Source: an uncultured Faecalibacterium sp. (lineage in GTDB: Bacteria; Bacillota; Clostridia; Oscillospirales; Ruminococcaceae). From it: a stretch of DNA of 41,140 nt. The notes beneath the pieces are model-generated. The model was not told where the DNA came from. It made no database searches and saw only the letters and a list, made by a program, of their open reading frames with translations. Positions 14,825 through 22,597 of the stretch are shown piece after piece (position 1 is the first letter of the stretch; every line of letters starts with the position of its first letter). The translations under genes were made by a program, and so were the position numbers. Location of the stretch: contig CAKTFD010000004.1 in the NCBI GenBank assembly GCA_934553285.1, positions 1 to 41,140 of the forward strand. Reading direction: 5' to 3'.

Positions 14825-16075
14825 ATGGCACACATCCTCATCCTTGGCGGCGGTGCCGCCGGGCTGGCCGCTGCACTGGCAGCCGCACAGACCGCCCCCG
14901 CTGCCCGCGTCACCGTGCTGGAGCGCAACCCCCGGGTGGGCAAAAAACTGCTGGCCACCGGCAATGGCCGCTGCAACCTGGACAATACCGCCGCCGGGGC
15001 GGAGCGATACTTCACCTCCACCCCTGCCGCACTGCAGCCTTTGCTGGCCGCCGTAGATGCCGCCGCCCCGCTGGACTGGTTCCGGCAGCTGGGGCTGTAC
15101 ACCCGCACCGATGAAGCGGGCCGGGTGTACCCCTACTCCAACCAGGCAGCGGATGTGCTGGCTTTGCTGGAGCTGCATCTGCAGCGGCTGCAGGTGCAGC
15201 TGCGCACCGGCTGCACTGTGGACACCCTGCGCCAGAGCAAAGGCGGCTACGCAGTGCAGTTTCTGAACGCGGATGGCACCCCCGAGACCCTGCGGGCAGA
15301 TGCCGTCATCTGCGCCATGGGCGGTGCCGCCGGGCCGCAGTTCGGCACCGATGGCTTCGGCCCCCGCTTTGCCGCCGCATGCGGCGGCAGGATGAAGCCG
15401 CTGTATCCCTGCCTGACCGCTCTGTCGTGCGCAAAGCCGGACAAGAGCCTGGCCGGCATCCGCGCCAAAGCCACTGCCCGCTTGGTAAACGGCGGCCGGG
15501 TGCTGGCCGAGGAGACCGGCGAAGTGCAGTTTACCGATTACGGGCTTTCCGGCATCTGCATCATGCAGCTGTCCTGCCTGCTGCGCCCCGGCCCGCACCC
15601 GGGGGATCCCCTTGTGGAGCTGGACCTGTTCCCCGCCGTGCCGGAAACCGAACTTGCCGCCCTGTTTGCCGCCCGCCTGCCGCTGCTGGCCGGAGATACG
15701 GCAGCAGCATTCTGGCTGGGGCTGCTCCACGGCAAACTGGGCCGCGCCGTATGGGCAGCTGCCGGGCTGCCCGGCACCGCCCTGCACGCCCTGCCCGAAA
15801 GCAGCTGGCAAAAGCTCGCCCACACCGCCAAGCACTGGCAGTTCCGGGGCCTGACCCCCTGTGACTGGCGGCAGGCGCAGACCACCGGCGGCGGGCTGAC
15901 CCTGACCGAGGTGGAGCCGACCTTCCAGTTCAAGGGCTGCCCGGGGCTGTATTTCGTGGGCGAAACGCTGGACTGCGCCGGCAGCTGCGGCGGGTTCAAC
16001 CTGCGCTGGGCCTTTGGCAGCGGCCTTGCCGCCGGGCGGGACGCTGCCAGGCGCACCCGCAGCGGCAAACGATAA
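14825..16075 (+). CDS. BaiN/HI0933-like FAD-dependent oxidoreductase
   Basis: A 416-residue flavoprotein of the HI0933/BaiN group, often annotated as an aminoacetone oxidase-type FAD-binding enzyme; its physiological substrate is not settled. The FAD-binding Rossmann start is HILILGGGAAGLAAALAAA, followed by the hallmark RVGKKLLATGNGRCNLDN, ICAMGGAAGPQFGTDGFG, and the C-terminal GLYFVGETLDCAGSCGGFNLRWAFGSGLAAG. Start taken at the ATG at 14825; the long upstream open frame runs through spoVT antisense and is not real. Single gene with its own promoter and terminator. Confidence 0.92.
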   Translation: MAHILILGGGAAGLAAALAAAQTAPAARVTVLERNPRVGKKLLATGNGRCNLDNTAAGAERYFTSTPAALQPLLAAVDAAAPLDWFRQLGLYTRTDEAGRVYPYSNQAADVLALLELHLQRLQVQLRTGCTVDTLRQSKGGYAVQFLNADGTPETLRADAVICAMGGAAGPQFGTDGFGPRFAAACGGRMKPLYPCLTALSCAKPDKSLAGIRAKATARLVNGGRVLAEETGEVQFTDYGLSGICIMQLSCLLRPGPHPGDPLVELDLFPAVPETELAALFAARLPLLAGDTAAAFWLGLLHGKLGRAVWAAAGLPGTALHALPESSWQKLAHTAKHWQFRGLTPCDWRQAQTTGGGLTLTEVEPTFQFKGCPGLYFVGETLDCAGSCGGFNLRWAFGSGLAAGRDAARRTRSGKR

Positions 16076-16090
16076 AGCAGAGCACATAAA

Positions 16091-16130
16091 ATGGACTGCT
16101 GCACCGCTCTGGTGCAGCAGTCCATTTTTT
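16091..16130. terminator. Bidirectional terminator
   Basis: A perfect 15-bp stem (16091-16105 with 16111-16125), loop GCTCT, with a T run on each side (TTTTTT on plus, TTTTATG on minus). It serves the flavoprotein gene and the convergent symporter gene, whose stop codon overlaps its edge. Confidence 0.93.
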
Positions 16131-17586
16131 ATGCAGGATCTGCAAAGGCCGACCACAGCGGCTTTGCGGTGCTGCCGTGGAATTTGCGGTCGATGTAGTT
16201 CCGGGTGATCTCTGCCACCGTGCCGGACAGCGCCAGCACGCCGATGAGGTTTGGCAGCATCATCAGGCCGTTGAAGGTATCGGAGATGTCCCACGCAAGG
16301 CTCAGCTGCATGGTGGCACCTGCCAGCACCATTGCCACGAATACCACCTTGTACCCCGCAGCAGCCCTTGCGCCGAACAGATACTCAACGGCCTTGGTGC
16401 CGTAGTGGCTCCAGCCCAGGGTGGTGGAGTAGGCAAACAGCAGGATGGATACCGCGATGAACTTTGGCCCCATGGTGCCGAATACCTCTGCAAACGCCTG
16501 CCCTACCAGAGCGCTGCCCGCCACATCAGTGGTCATCCGGCCGGTATCCAGATCCACAAAGCCGGAGGTCAGCACCACCAGCGCGGTCAGGGTGCATACC
16601 ACCATGGTATCGGCAAACACCTCAAAAATCCCCCACATCCCCTGCTGTACCGGCTCTTGGACATTGGCCGAGGAATGCACCATGACCGAGGAGCCAAGCC
16701 CCGCCTCGTTGGAAAAGGCACCGCGCTTGAACCCCCAGGTAAGGGCGCAGGCCGTTCCATAGCCCACGATGCCGCCGCCTGCGGCCTGCATAGCGAACGC
16801 ACCCCTGAAAATGGCGGCAAACGCCGCCGGGACCGCCGCACCGTGCACCCCCACCACGATGAGTGCCCCCACGATGTACAGCAGCGCCATCAGTGGAACG
16901 AGGCGCTCGGTCACAGCGGCCACCCGTTTCAGCCCGCCCAGGATGATCCGTGCGGAGAGCGCCGCCAGTACAACGCCGGTGGCCATTTCCGGCACCCCGA
17001 AGGCTGTGCGCATATTGCCGGCGATGGCGTTGATCTGGCTCATATTGCCTATGCCAAAGCTCGCCAGCACACAAAAACCGGCAAACAGCACCGCCAGCGC
17101 CCGGCCCGGCACCCGACAGCCCTTTTTGGCCCCCAGACCATCCTGCAGGTAGTACATGGCACCGCCGGACCACTCGCCCGCCGGGTTTTTGCGGCGGTAG
17201 TAGATGCCCAGCACGTTCTCGGCGTAGCGGGTCATCATGCCCAGCAGCGCCATGACCCACATCCAGAATACGGCCCCCGGCCCGCCGGAGATCACGGCAG
17301 CGGCCACGCCCACGATGTTGCCGGTGCCGATGGTAGCCGCCAGCGCCGTGCACAGGCTCTGGAACTGGCTGATGGCTTTTTCCTCCTGTCCGGTGTGGGC
17401 GGTGACCTCCGCATCCGTAAAGATGGCCCCGATGGTGCTCCGCAGCCAGTACCCGCACCGCCGGAACTGAAAGCCGCCGGTGCGCACCGTCAGCAGCAGC
17501 CCGGTGCCGAACAGCAGCGCCAGCCCGACAGGCCCCCAGACGATGCCGTTTACCGCCGCGTTTGCCCGTGTGATGTACTCCAGCAT
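16129..17586 (-). CDS. Sodium:alanine/glycine symporter (AGCS family)
   Basis: A 485-residue transporter with about ten to eleven membrane segments that couples import of alanine or glycine to sodium entry. Family blocks: GGFQFRRCGYWLRSTIGAIF, FQSLCTALAATIGTGNIVGVAAAV, RYAENVLGIYYRRKNPAGEWSGGAMYYLQDGL, FKRGAFSNEAGLGSSVMVHSSA and TLGWSHYGTKAVEYLFG. Start set to the ATG at 17586 (MLEYITRANAAVNG), which has a G-rich site just upstream; the longer frame runs into the palindromic repeat at 17628-17666. Confidence 0.94.
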   Translation of the reverse strand: MLEYITRANAAVNGIVWGPVGLALLFGTGLLLTVRTGGFQFRRCGYWLRSTIGAIFTDAEVTAHTGQEEKAISQFQSLCTALAATIGTGNIVGVAAAVISGGPGAVFWMWVMALLGMMTRYAENVLGIYYRRKNPAGEWSGGAMYYLQDGLGAKKGCRVPGRALAVLFAGFCVLASFGIGNMSQINAIAGNMRTAFGVPEMATGVVLAALSARIILGGLKRVAAVTERLVPLMALLYIVGALIVVGVHGAAVPAAFAAIFRGAFAMQAAGGGIVGYGTACALTWGFKRGAFSNEAGLGSSVMVHSSANVQEPVQQGMWGIFEVFADTMVVCTLTALVVLTSGFVDLDTGRMTTDVAGSALVGQAFAEVFGTMGPKFIAVSILLFAYSTTLGWSHYGTKAVEYLFGARAAAGYKVVFVAMVLAGATMQLSLAWDISDTFNGLMMLPNLIGVLALSGTVAEITRNYIDRKFHGSTAKPLWSAFADPA

Positions 17587-17627
17587 CCTACCCCGCCCCC
17601 TTGTCCGCTGCTCCATAAAATGCAGCA

Positions 17628-17666
17628 GGCCCTCTCCGTCATCGCTCTGCGATGACGGAGAGGGCC
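17628..17666. repeat. Perfect 18-bp palindromic repeat
   Basis: An 18-base arm (17628-17645) is perfectly inverted at 17649-17666 around loop TCT. No T run follows on either strand, so it is not an ordinary terminator. Its arm begins CCCTCTCCGTCAT, close to the CCCTCATCCGTCAT end of the element at 10054, suggesting a related repeat family. It sits upstream of the symporter gene. Confidence 0.75.
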
Positions 17667-17689
17667 GTTCCACAGCGTTCCTCTGTATT

Positions 17690-17842
17690 TTATGCGCGGC
17701 GTTCCGGGGCTATGCTCTGGGGCGGCGCAGCGTCCGGTGCTCCGGCGGCGGGGTCGTCCCCGGCCGGCGGGTCGTCCGGGGCGGGGGGCAGCTCCAGTTC
17801 CAGCCAGAAGTCCTCGCGGTCTTTTTCCATGGGTGTATGCAT
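17690..17842 (-). CDS. Possible small hypothetical protein
   Basis: A 50-residue open frame with an acidic, Pro-rich composition (MEKDREDFWLELELPPAPDDPP). The ATG at 17842 follows GCAGG-like sequence; an in-frame ATG exists further upstream at 17887. It could lead into the symporter transcription unit. No family recognised, and the region is also open in other frames, so this is tentative. Confidence 0.35.
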   Translation of the reverse strand: MHTPMEKDREDFWLELELPPAPDDPPAGDDPAAGAPDAAPPQSIAPERRA

Positions 17843-17915
17843 CCTGCATCCCTGCCTTTCTGCATAAAGCATTGCCTGCCGGGCCATGCTTTATCCACAG
17901 AAAAGGAGGCAAGGT

Positions 17916-18839
17916 ATGAAACACGCAAAACGCAGCGGCTGGCGGCCTTTCTGGGCGGCACTGGGGGCCGCCCTGCTGGTGCTGCTGCCGCTGGTGGGCG
18001 GCACGGTGCTGCTCAGCCGCGCCCAGCTGCGCAGCAGCCTGCAGCAGGCCGCAAAAAGCCAGAGCGGGGTGCCCATCCGGCTGCCCAAAGCCACCGACCA
18101 GTGCACGGTGCTGCTGTGCGTGGCAGACGAGCCGCCCGGCTTTGTGCTGGCCTACCTGAACGCCAGCCAGAACTGCATCCATCTGCTGGCCGTGCCTGCC
18201 GCGCTGGAGGTGCCCTTTGGCGGAAAAAACGTCCCCCTTGCAGCCTGCTACGCCGCCGCAGGCCCCGCCCGCTGCCGGGAAGCCCTGGCCGAGACCTTTG
18301 CCCTGCCCCAGGATACCCGGTATCTGGCCATCGCGCCTGCGGTACTGGCCCGGCTGGCGGCGAGGTACGGCACCGTGCGGGTGGGCTTTACCGGAGCCAT
18401 GACCGCCGCGCAGCTGGCCCGGTACGGCCAGAGCAGCGGGGTGCAGGGCATCTCCGCCGCTGCGGCCCACAGTTTTCTGCTGGCGCTGGATGCCGACCCG
18501 GCGCTTTCGCCCCAGCGCAGCGCCGCCGCCCGGGCGGCGGTGTGGGATGCGTTTTTCCGGCAGGACCTGGAGCTGCTGCCCACCACCCTGCCGCAGGGGC
18601 TGCGGGAGGTGAGCAGCAGCCTGCTGACCAGCCTGACCGCCGTAGACCTTGCCGCCCTGGAGCGCACGCTGGAATTTTTAGCCACCAGCCCCGAGCCAGT
18701 GGATATCACCGCTGCGGCCCTGCCCGGGTCGTGGTCTGCCGGGCACTACACGGTAACGGATGCCTCCCGGGCGGCGGTGCAGAGCTTTTTTAACGTTGCA
18801 CCTGCGGCGGAGCAGTCTGCATCCCGCAGCGAGCCGTAG
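17916..18839 (+). CDS. Membrane-anchored degenerate LCP-like protein
   Basis: A 307-residue protein with one N-terminal transmembrane helix (about 12-34). The rest resembles a LytR-CpsA-Psr domain in layout: a strand VLLCVADEPPGFVLAYLN, then LLAVPAALEVPFGGKNVPLAACYAAAGPARCREALAETF where LCP proteins have PRDT and NAAYAYGG, and a C-terminal helix with SPQRSAAARAAVWDAFF. The catalytic Arg/Asp residues of LCP ligases are not seen, so transferase activity is doubtful. GGAGG precedes the ATG. Its last 94 bases overlap the convergent regulator gene. Confidence 0.7.
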   Translation: MKHAKRSGWRPFWAALGAALLVLLPLVGGTVLLSRAQLRSSLQQAAKSQSGVPIRLPKATDQCTVLLCVADEPPGFVLAYLNASQNCIHLLAVPAALEVPFGGKNVPLAACYAAAGPARCREALAETFALPQDTRYLAIAPAVLARLAARYGTVRVGFTGAMTAAQLARYGQSSGVQGISAAAAHSFLLALDADPALSPQRSAAARAAVWDAFFRQDLELLPTTLPQGLREVSSSLLTSLTAVDLAALERTLEFLATSPEPVDITAAALPGSWSAGHYTVTDASRAAVQSFFNVAPAAEQSASRSEP

Positions 18840-20182
18840 CCCAGCACCAGCGTTCCGGCAGCGGAGCGGGCGGCACCGGTCAGGTCGTAGTCGCTCAGCA
18901 GTGCGCAGCGCACCCCGTACTGCCGGGCAGCGGCGCGCAGGGCAGCATCCGGCGGCGGGTCCTGCAGCTGTGCCAGCAGATGCAGGCCGGTGTGCAGCCC
19001 CGCCAGGGTCAGCTCCTCCGGCGCAAAGGCGGCGCGCAGGGCGGCGGTCAGGGCATCCCGCCGGGCCTTGTAGGCGGTGCGCTCCCGCGCCAGATGCCGG
19101 GTAAAGTAGCCCCCAGTGATAAAGCGCGCCAGCGTCTGCTGTTCAAACCGGCCCACCGTACCGGAGTACAGCTGGTATTTATCGTGCCATGCCCCCAGCA
19201 GATGCCGGGGCAGCACCATGTAGGCGATGCGAATGCCTGGAGCAAGGCTGCGCGAGCAGGTGGACAGGTAGACCACCGGGCCGTCCGCGCCCGCCATGCC
19301 CTGTAAGCTGGGCAGCGGGCGGGTATCGAAGCGGAACTCCGAGTCATAGTCGTCCTCTATAATGTACCGCCGCCCCGGGGCACGGGCCGCCCAGTGCAGC
19401 AGCTCGGCCCGGCGGCCGGCGGGCATGGTGACCCCCGTGGGGAACTGGTGGCTGGGGGTAACGTAGCACACCGCTGCATCGCTGGCGGAAAGCGCTGCCA
19501 GCGACAGGCCGTCCCCATCCACCGGCAGGCAGCGGCAGCGCACGCCGTTATTCTCCAGCACCTGCCGGGCGCGGGGGTAGCCGGGCGTTTCCACTGCGGC
19601 GGGGCCGGGCAGCAGCGGGGCCAGCAGGCCCAGCAGATATTCCAGCCCGGCCCCCACCACGATCTGCTCCGGGGCGCACTGCACGCCACGGTACTCGGCC
19701 AGATAGTCCGCCAGCGCCTGCCGCAGCGCGGCATCCCCCTGCGCATCCCCGGGGGTAAGCAGCTCCGGCGCGGAGTACAGCAGCTCCTTTTGCAGCCGCG
19801 CCCAGGTACGGAACGGGAACAGCCCCGGGTCCACGCCCCGGGTAGACAGATCGAACCGCACCGGCGCTTCCGGCGCGGCTCCCTGTGCGGGCGGCGCGGG
19901 GGGTACCGGTGCCGGGGTATGCGCGGGCAGGGCCAGATACTCCTGCACCGTAAAGCCGCTGCGTTCCCGCGCGGTCAGATAGCCCTCCGCTGCCAGCATC
20001 TGGTAGGCAGTGTCCACCGTGTTCACCGATACCGACAGCTCCGCTGCCAGCCGCCGCTTGCCGGGCATCCGGGTGCCCGCCGTCAGGGTGCCGGCCCGCA
20101 TCTCGGCAGCAAGGCTGCGGTAGAGCTGCTCGTACAGCGGCACGGCCGAGGCCGGGTCCAGCGCGGTCGTCAGATGTACCAT
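18746..20182 (-). CDS. MocR/PdxR-type GntR regulator with aminotransferase-like domain
   Basis: A 478-residue regulator. Residues 10-80 are a GntR winged helix (PLYEQLYRSLAAEMRAGTL, RRLAAELSVSVNTVDTAYQMLAAEGYLTARERSGF). Residues 110-470 form a fold-type I aminotransferase domain with TPSHQFPTG (242-250) and IEDDYDSEFRF (275-285). The lysine that normally binds pyridoxal phosphate, in a SK-S/T-L-P context, appears to be Arg311 (STCSRSLAPGIRIAYMVLP). GGAGGG precedes the ATG at 20182. It is divergent from an ECF S component gene, so control of vitamin B6 or a related uptake system is likely. Confidence 0.92.
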   Translation of the reverse strand: MVHLTTALDPASAVPLYEQLYRSLAAEMRAGTLTAGTRMPGKRRLAAELSVSVNTVDTAYQMLAAEGYLTARERSGFTVQEYLALPAHTPAPVPPAPPAQGAAPEAPVRFDLSTRGVDPGLFPFRTWARLQKELLYSAPELLTPGDAQGDAALRQALADYLAEYRGVQCAPEQIVVGAGLEYLLGLLAPLLPGPAAVETPGYPRARQVLENNGVRCRCLPVDGDGLSLAALSASDAAVCYVTPSHQFPTGVTMPAGRRAELLHWAARAPGRRYIIEDDYDSEFRFDTRPLPSLQGMAGADGPVVYLSTCSRSLAPGIRIAYMVLPRHLLGAWHDKYQLYSGTVGRFEQQTLARFITGGYFTRHLARERTAYKARRDALTAALRAAFAPEELTLAGLHTGLHLLAQLQDPPPDAALRAAARQYGVRCALLSDYDLTGAARSAAGTLVLGYGSLRDADCSAAGATLKKLCTAAREASVTV

Positions 20183-20237
20183 AAAACATCCCTCCTGCAT
20201 AGGCATTGCGCCAAACTGACCCCATAAAAAAACTTTA

Positions 20238-20274
20238 TTCTGGGTATTTTCATGGTGCCAGTTCTGCGTATAAT
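20238..20274. promoter_or_regulatory. Candidate MocR operator and -10 box of the ECF gene
   Basis: TTCTGGGTAT (20238-20247) recurs as TTCTGCGTAT (20262-20271), 24 bases apart, one mismatch. The second copy overlaps a TATAAT (20269-20274) reading toward the S component gene; no good -35 box is present, as at activator-dependent promoters. MocR regulators commonly bind direct repeats. Confidence 0.6.
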
Positions 20275-20348
20275 AGGAGCATACCCGCCGAACACCCAAA
20301 AGTCAAGTAGTTTTGTGGGGTATCGGCGCGATCTGGAGGGAAAGTATC

Positions 20349-21008
20349 ATGTCTACTACTGCAATGTGGCTGCTGCTGGCAGTCGTCGTTATCCTGATCC
20401 TGTTTGTCAGTGTGCTGTACAAGCGCCGCTTTACGGTGCACGAGCTGGCGCTCACCGGCGTAATGGCCGCGCTGAGCCTGGTGGCCTACCTGTTCTTCCG
20501 CATCCCGTTCTACGGCGGTTCCTCGTTCCACCTGGGCAACACCTTTACTGCCCTGACGGCGCTGCTGCTGGACGGCGTATCCGGCGGCCTGGCCGGTGCC
20601 ATCGGCCTGGCGCTGGCCGATATCCTGGCCGGTGACCCGGGCTACGCCATCACCACCTTTGTGCTCAAGTTCATCATCGGCATCACCTGCGGTGCCGTGG
20701 CGCACAAGGTGTTCAAGCTGCGCGGGCTGGACCGCCACAGCGCCGGTTATCTGGGCAAGGTAGTGGTTTCTGCCGCTTCCGGCCTGCTGCTGAACGTCTT
20801 TACCGACCCCTTCCTGGGGTACTTCCGCAATGTATACATCTTTGGGCAGGAGTACACCGTGGCACAGGCGCTGAGCAAGATCGCCGGCGGCGTCACCTTT
20901 GTAAACAGCGTGGCTTCCACCGTGTGCGCGGTGGTATTGTACCTGGCCCTGCGCCCCGCGCTGGAGCGTGCCGGGCTGCTGGCCAAGGGCGAGGGCAAGG
21001 CGGCCTGA
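20349..21008 (+). CDS. ECF transporter S component, possibly for vitamin B6
   Basis: A 219-residue membrane protein. After an extra N-terminal hydrophobic helix and YKRR, the S-component core begins FTVHELALTGVMAALSLVAYLFFRIPFYGG, with SSFHLGNTFTALTALLLDGVSGGLAGAIGLALADILAGDPGYAITTFVLKFIIG, the pattern of the PF07155-type ECF family. It would bind a vitamin and dock onto a shared EcfA-EcfA'-EcfT module encoded elsewhere. The substrate is inferred as pyridoxine or a related compound only from the divergent PdxR-like gene. GGAGGG precedes the ATG; a strong terminator follows. Confidence 0.85.
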   Translation: MSTTAMWLLLAVVVILILFVSVLYKRRFTVHELALTGVMAALSLVAYLFFRIPFYGGSSFHLGNTFTALTALLLDGVSGGLAGAIGLALADILAGDPGYAITTFVLKFIIGITCGAVAHKVFKLRGLDRHSAGYLGKVVVSAASGLLLNVFTDPFLGYFRNVYIFGQEYTVAQALSKIAGGVTFVNSVASTVCAVVLYLALRPALERAGLLAKGEGKAA

Positions 21009-21046
21009 CCTGCGCGCTCTACCGCAAATAATTATTCTGAACAGCA

Positions 21047-21086
21047 CCATGCCGGGCGGTCCGCGGACCGCCCGGCATGGCTTTTT
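21047..21086 (+). terminator. Terminator of the ECF S component gene
   Basis: A fully self-complementary 34-base segment (21047-21080, centre GGTCCGCGGACC) followed by CTTTTT. Strong. Confidence 0.92.
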
Positions 21087-21100
21087 ATGGGCCTGCACCC

Positions 21101-21129
21101 TTGTACCGGGGCGGGCTTTGTGCTATGCT
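21101..21129 (+). promoter_or_regulatory. Promoter of the MATE exporter gene
   Basis: TTGTAC (21101-21106), 17 bases, TATGCT (21124-21129), 43 bases before the start codon. Confidence 0.65.
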
Positions 21130-21172
21130 AGAAGATACAAGCGATTTTTTTCGCGCTGAGAGGAGGAGATTT

Positions 21173-22528
21173 ATGGCCGCAGTAAAGAGCCGCAGCCAGA
21201 CCACCCTGATGACCGAGGGCAGCATCGTAAAAAGCCTGCTGCTGTTCGCACTGCCGCTGATCTTCGGCAATCTGCTGCAACAGATGTACAACACAGCCGA
21301 CAGCATCATCGTAGGCAACTTTGTGGGCAGCAACGCCCTTGCTGCCGTAGGCTCCAGCGGGTCGCCCATCTACCTGCTCATCGGGTTCAGCCAAGGGCTT
21401 GCCGTAGGTGCCGGTGTGGTAGTATCGCAGTATCTGGGTGCGGGCGACCACCGGGAGACCCGGGAGGCCGTGCACACCGCCCTTGCCATCGCGGTGGTCA
21501 TGGGGCTGGTGCTTACAGCAGGCGGCATCGTATGCGGCCGCGCCCTGCTGGTGGCCATGAACACCCCTGCCGAGGTGCTGCCCGATGCTGTGACCTACAT
21601 CCGCATCTACTTTGGCGGGGTGCTGTTCAGCGTGGTGTACAACATGACCGCCGGTATCCTGAACGCGGCGGGCAACTCCCGGCGGTCTTTGCTGTATCTG
21701 GCCTGGGCATCCGTTACCAATATCGTGCTGGACCTCGTGTTCATCGTGGGGCTGCGGATGGGGGTGGCGGGTGCCGCCATCGCCACCGACCTGAGCCAGC
21801 TGGTATCCTGCGTGCTGAGCCTGCGGTTTTTGATGCAGAGCGAGGACGCCTGCCGGGTGGAGCTTTCCGCCATCCGGCTGCACGGCAAAATGGCTGCCCG
21901 CATCATCCGGGTGGGCCTGCCCACCGGCATCCAGAACATGGTCATCTCCTTTTCCAACGTACTGGTACAGGCCAGCGTAAACAGCTACGGTGCCGCCGCC
22001 ATGGCGGGCTTTGCGGCTTACATGAAGATCGATGGCTTCAACATCCTGCCGGTGAGCAGCATCAGCATGGCGGCCACCACCTTTGTGGGGCAGAACTACG
22101 GCGCAGGCCGTCTGGACCGGGTAAAGCGCTCGGTATGGGTGACCCTTGGCATCGGGGTGGTATACACCCTGTGCACCGGCGCTGCCCTGCTGGCCGGGCA
22201 GGATGCCATTTTGCATCTGTTTACCGCAGACGAGGCGGTGGTCGCCTTTGGCAAAATGGCTATGCGGTGGTTCTGCCCGTTCTACTTCCTTTTGAGCATC
22301 CTGCACGGCCTGGCCGGTGCGGTGCGCGGCACCGGGGCCAGCGTTCCGCCCATGGTGGTGCTGCTGGTATCGCTGTGCCTGTTCCGGGTGGTGTGGATCC
22401 AGTTTCTGCTGCCCTTCTTCCCCGGCATCGAGGGGGTGTTCATCCTCTACCCCGTCAGCTGGGGGCTGGGTGCCGTGCTGATGGCGCTGTACGCCTGGAA
22501 GGGCAAGTGGATGGAATACCATACCTGA
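21173..22528 (+). CDS. MATE family efflux transporter
   Basis: A 451-residue multidrug/Na+ or H+ antiporter of the DinF/NorM superfamily with twelve predicted helices in two repeats. Marks: TEGSIVKSLLLFALPLIFGNLLQQMYNTADSIIVGNFVG, GSSGSPIYLLIGFSQGLAVGAGVVVSQYLGAGD in the first half; GLPTGIQNMVISFSNVLVQASVN and MAATTFVGQNYGAGRLDRVKR in the second. Start set at 21173 by AGGAGGAG. Monocistronic. Confidence 0.94.
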   Translation: MAAVKSRSQTTLMTEGSIVKSLLLFALPLIFGNLLQQMYNTADSIIVGNFVGSNALAAVGSSGSPIYLLIGFSQGLAVGAGVVVSQYLGAGDHRETREAVHTALAIAVVMGLVLTAGGIVCGRALLVAMNTPAEVLPDAVTYIRIYFGGVLFSVVYNMTAGILNAAGNSRRSLLYLAWASVTNIVLDLVFIVGLRMGVAGAAIATDLSQLVSCVLSLRFLMQSEDACRVELSAIRLHGKMAARIIRVGLPTGIQNMVISFSNVLVQASVNSYGAAAMAGFAAYMKIDGFNILPVSSISMAATTFVGQNYGAGRLDRVKRSVWVTLGIGVVYTLCTGAALLAGQDAILHLFTADEAVVAFGKMAMRWFCPFYFLLSILHGLAGAVRGTGASVPPMVVLLVSLCLFRVVWIQFLLPFFPGIEGVFILYPVSWGLGAVLMALYAWKGKWMEYHT

Positions 22529-22553
22529 CGCGCTGAAATACGCCCCAAATAGC

Positions 22554-22591
22554 AAAAAGACTGTCGTGCAGCGCTGCACGGCAGTCTTTTT
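22554..22591. terminator. Bidirectional terminator
   Basis: A 19-bp hairpin (22554-22572 with 22573-22591, one wobble) that starts with AAAAA and ends with TTTTT, so it works for the MATE gene and for the eight-gene operon that ends with rlmA. Confidence 0.92.
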
Positions 22592-22597
22592 CCGTTA

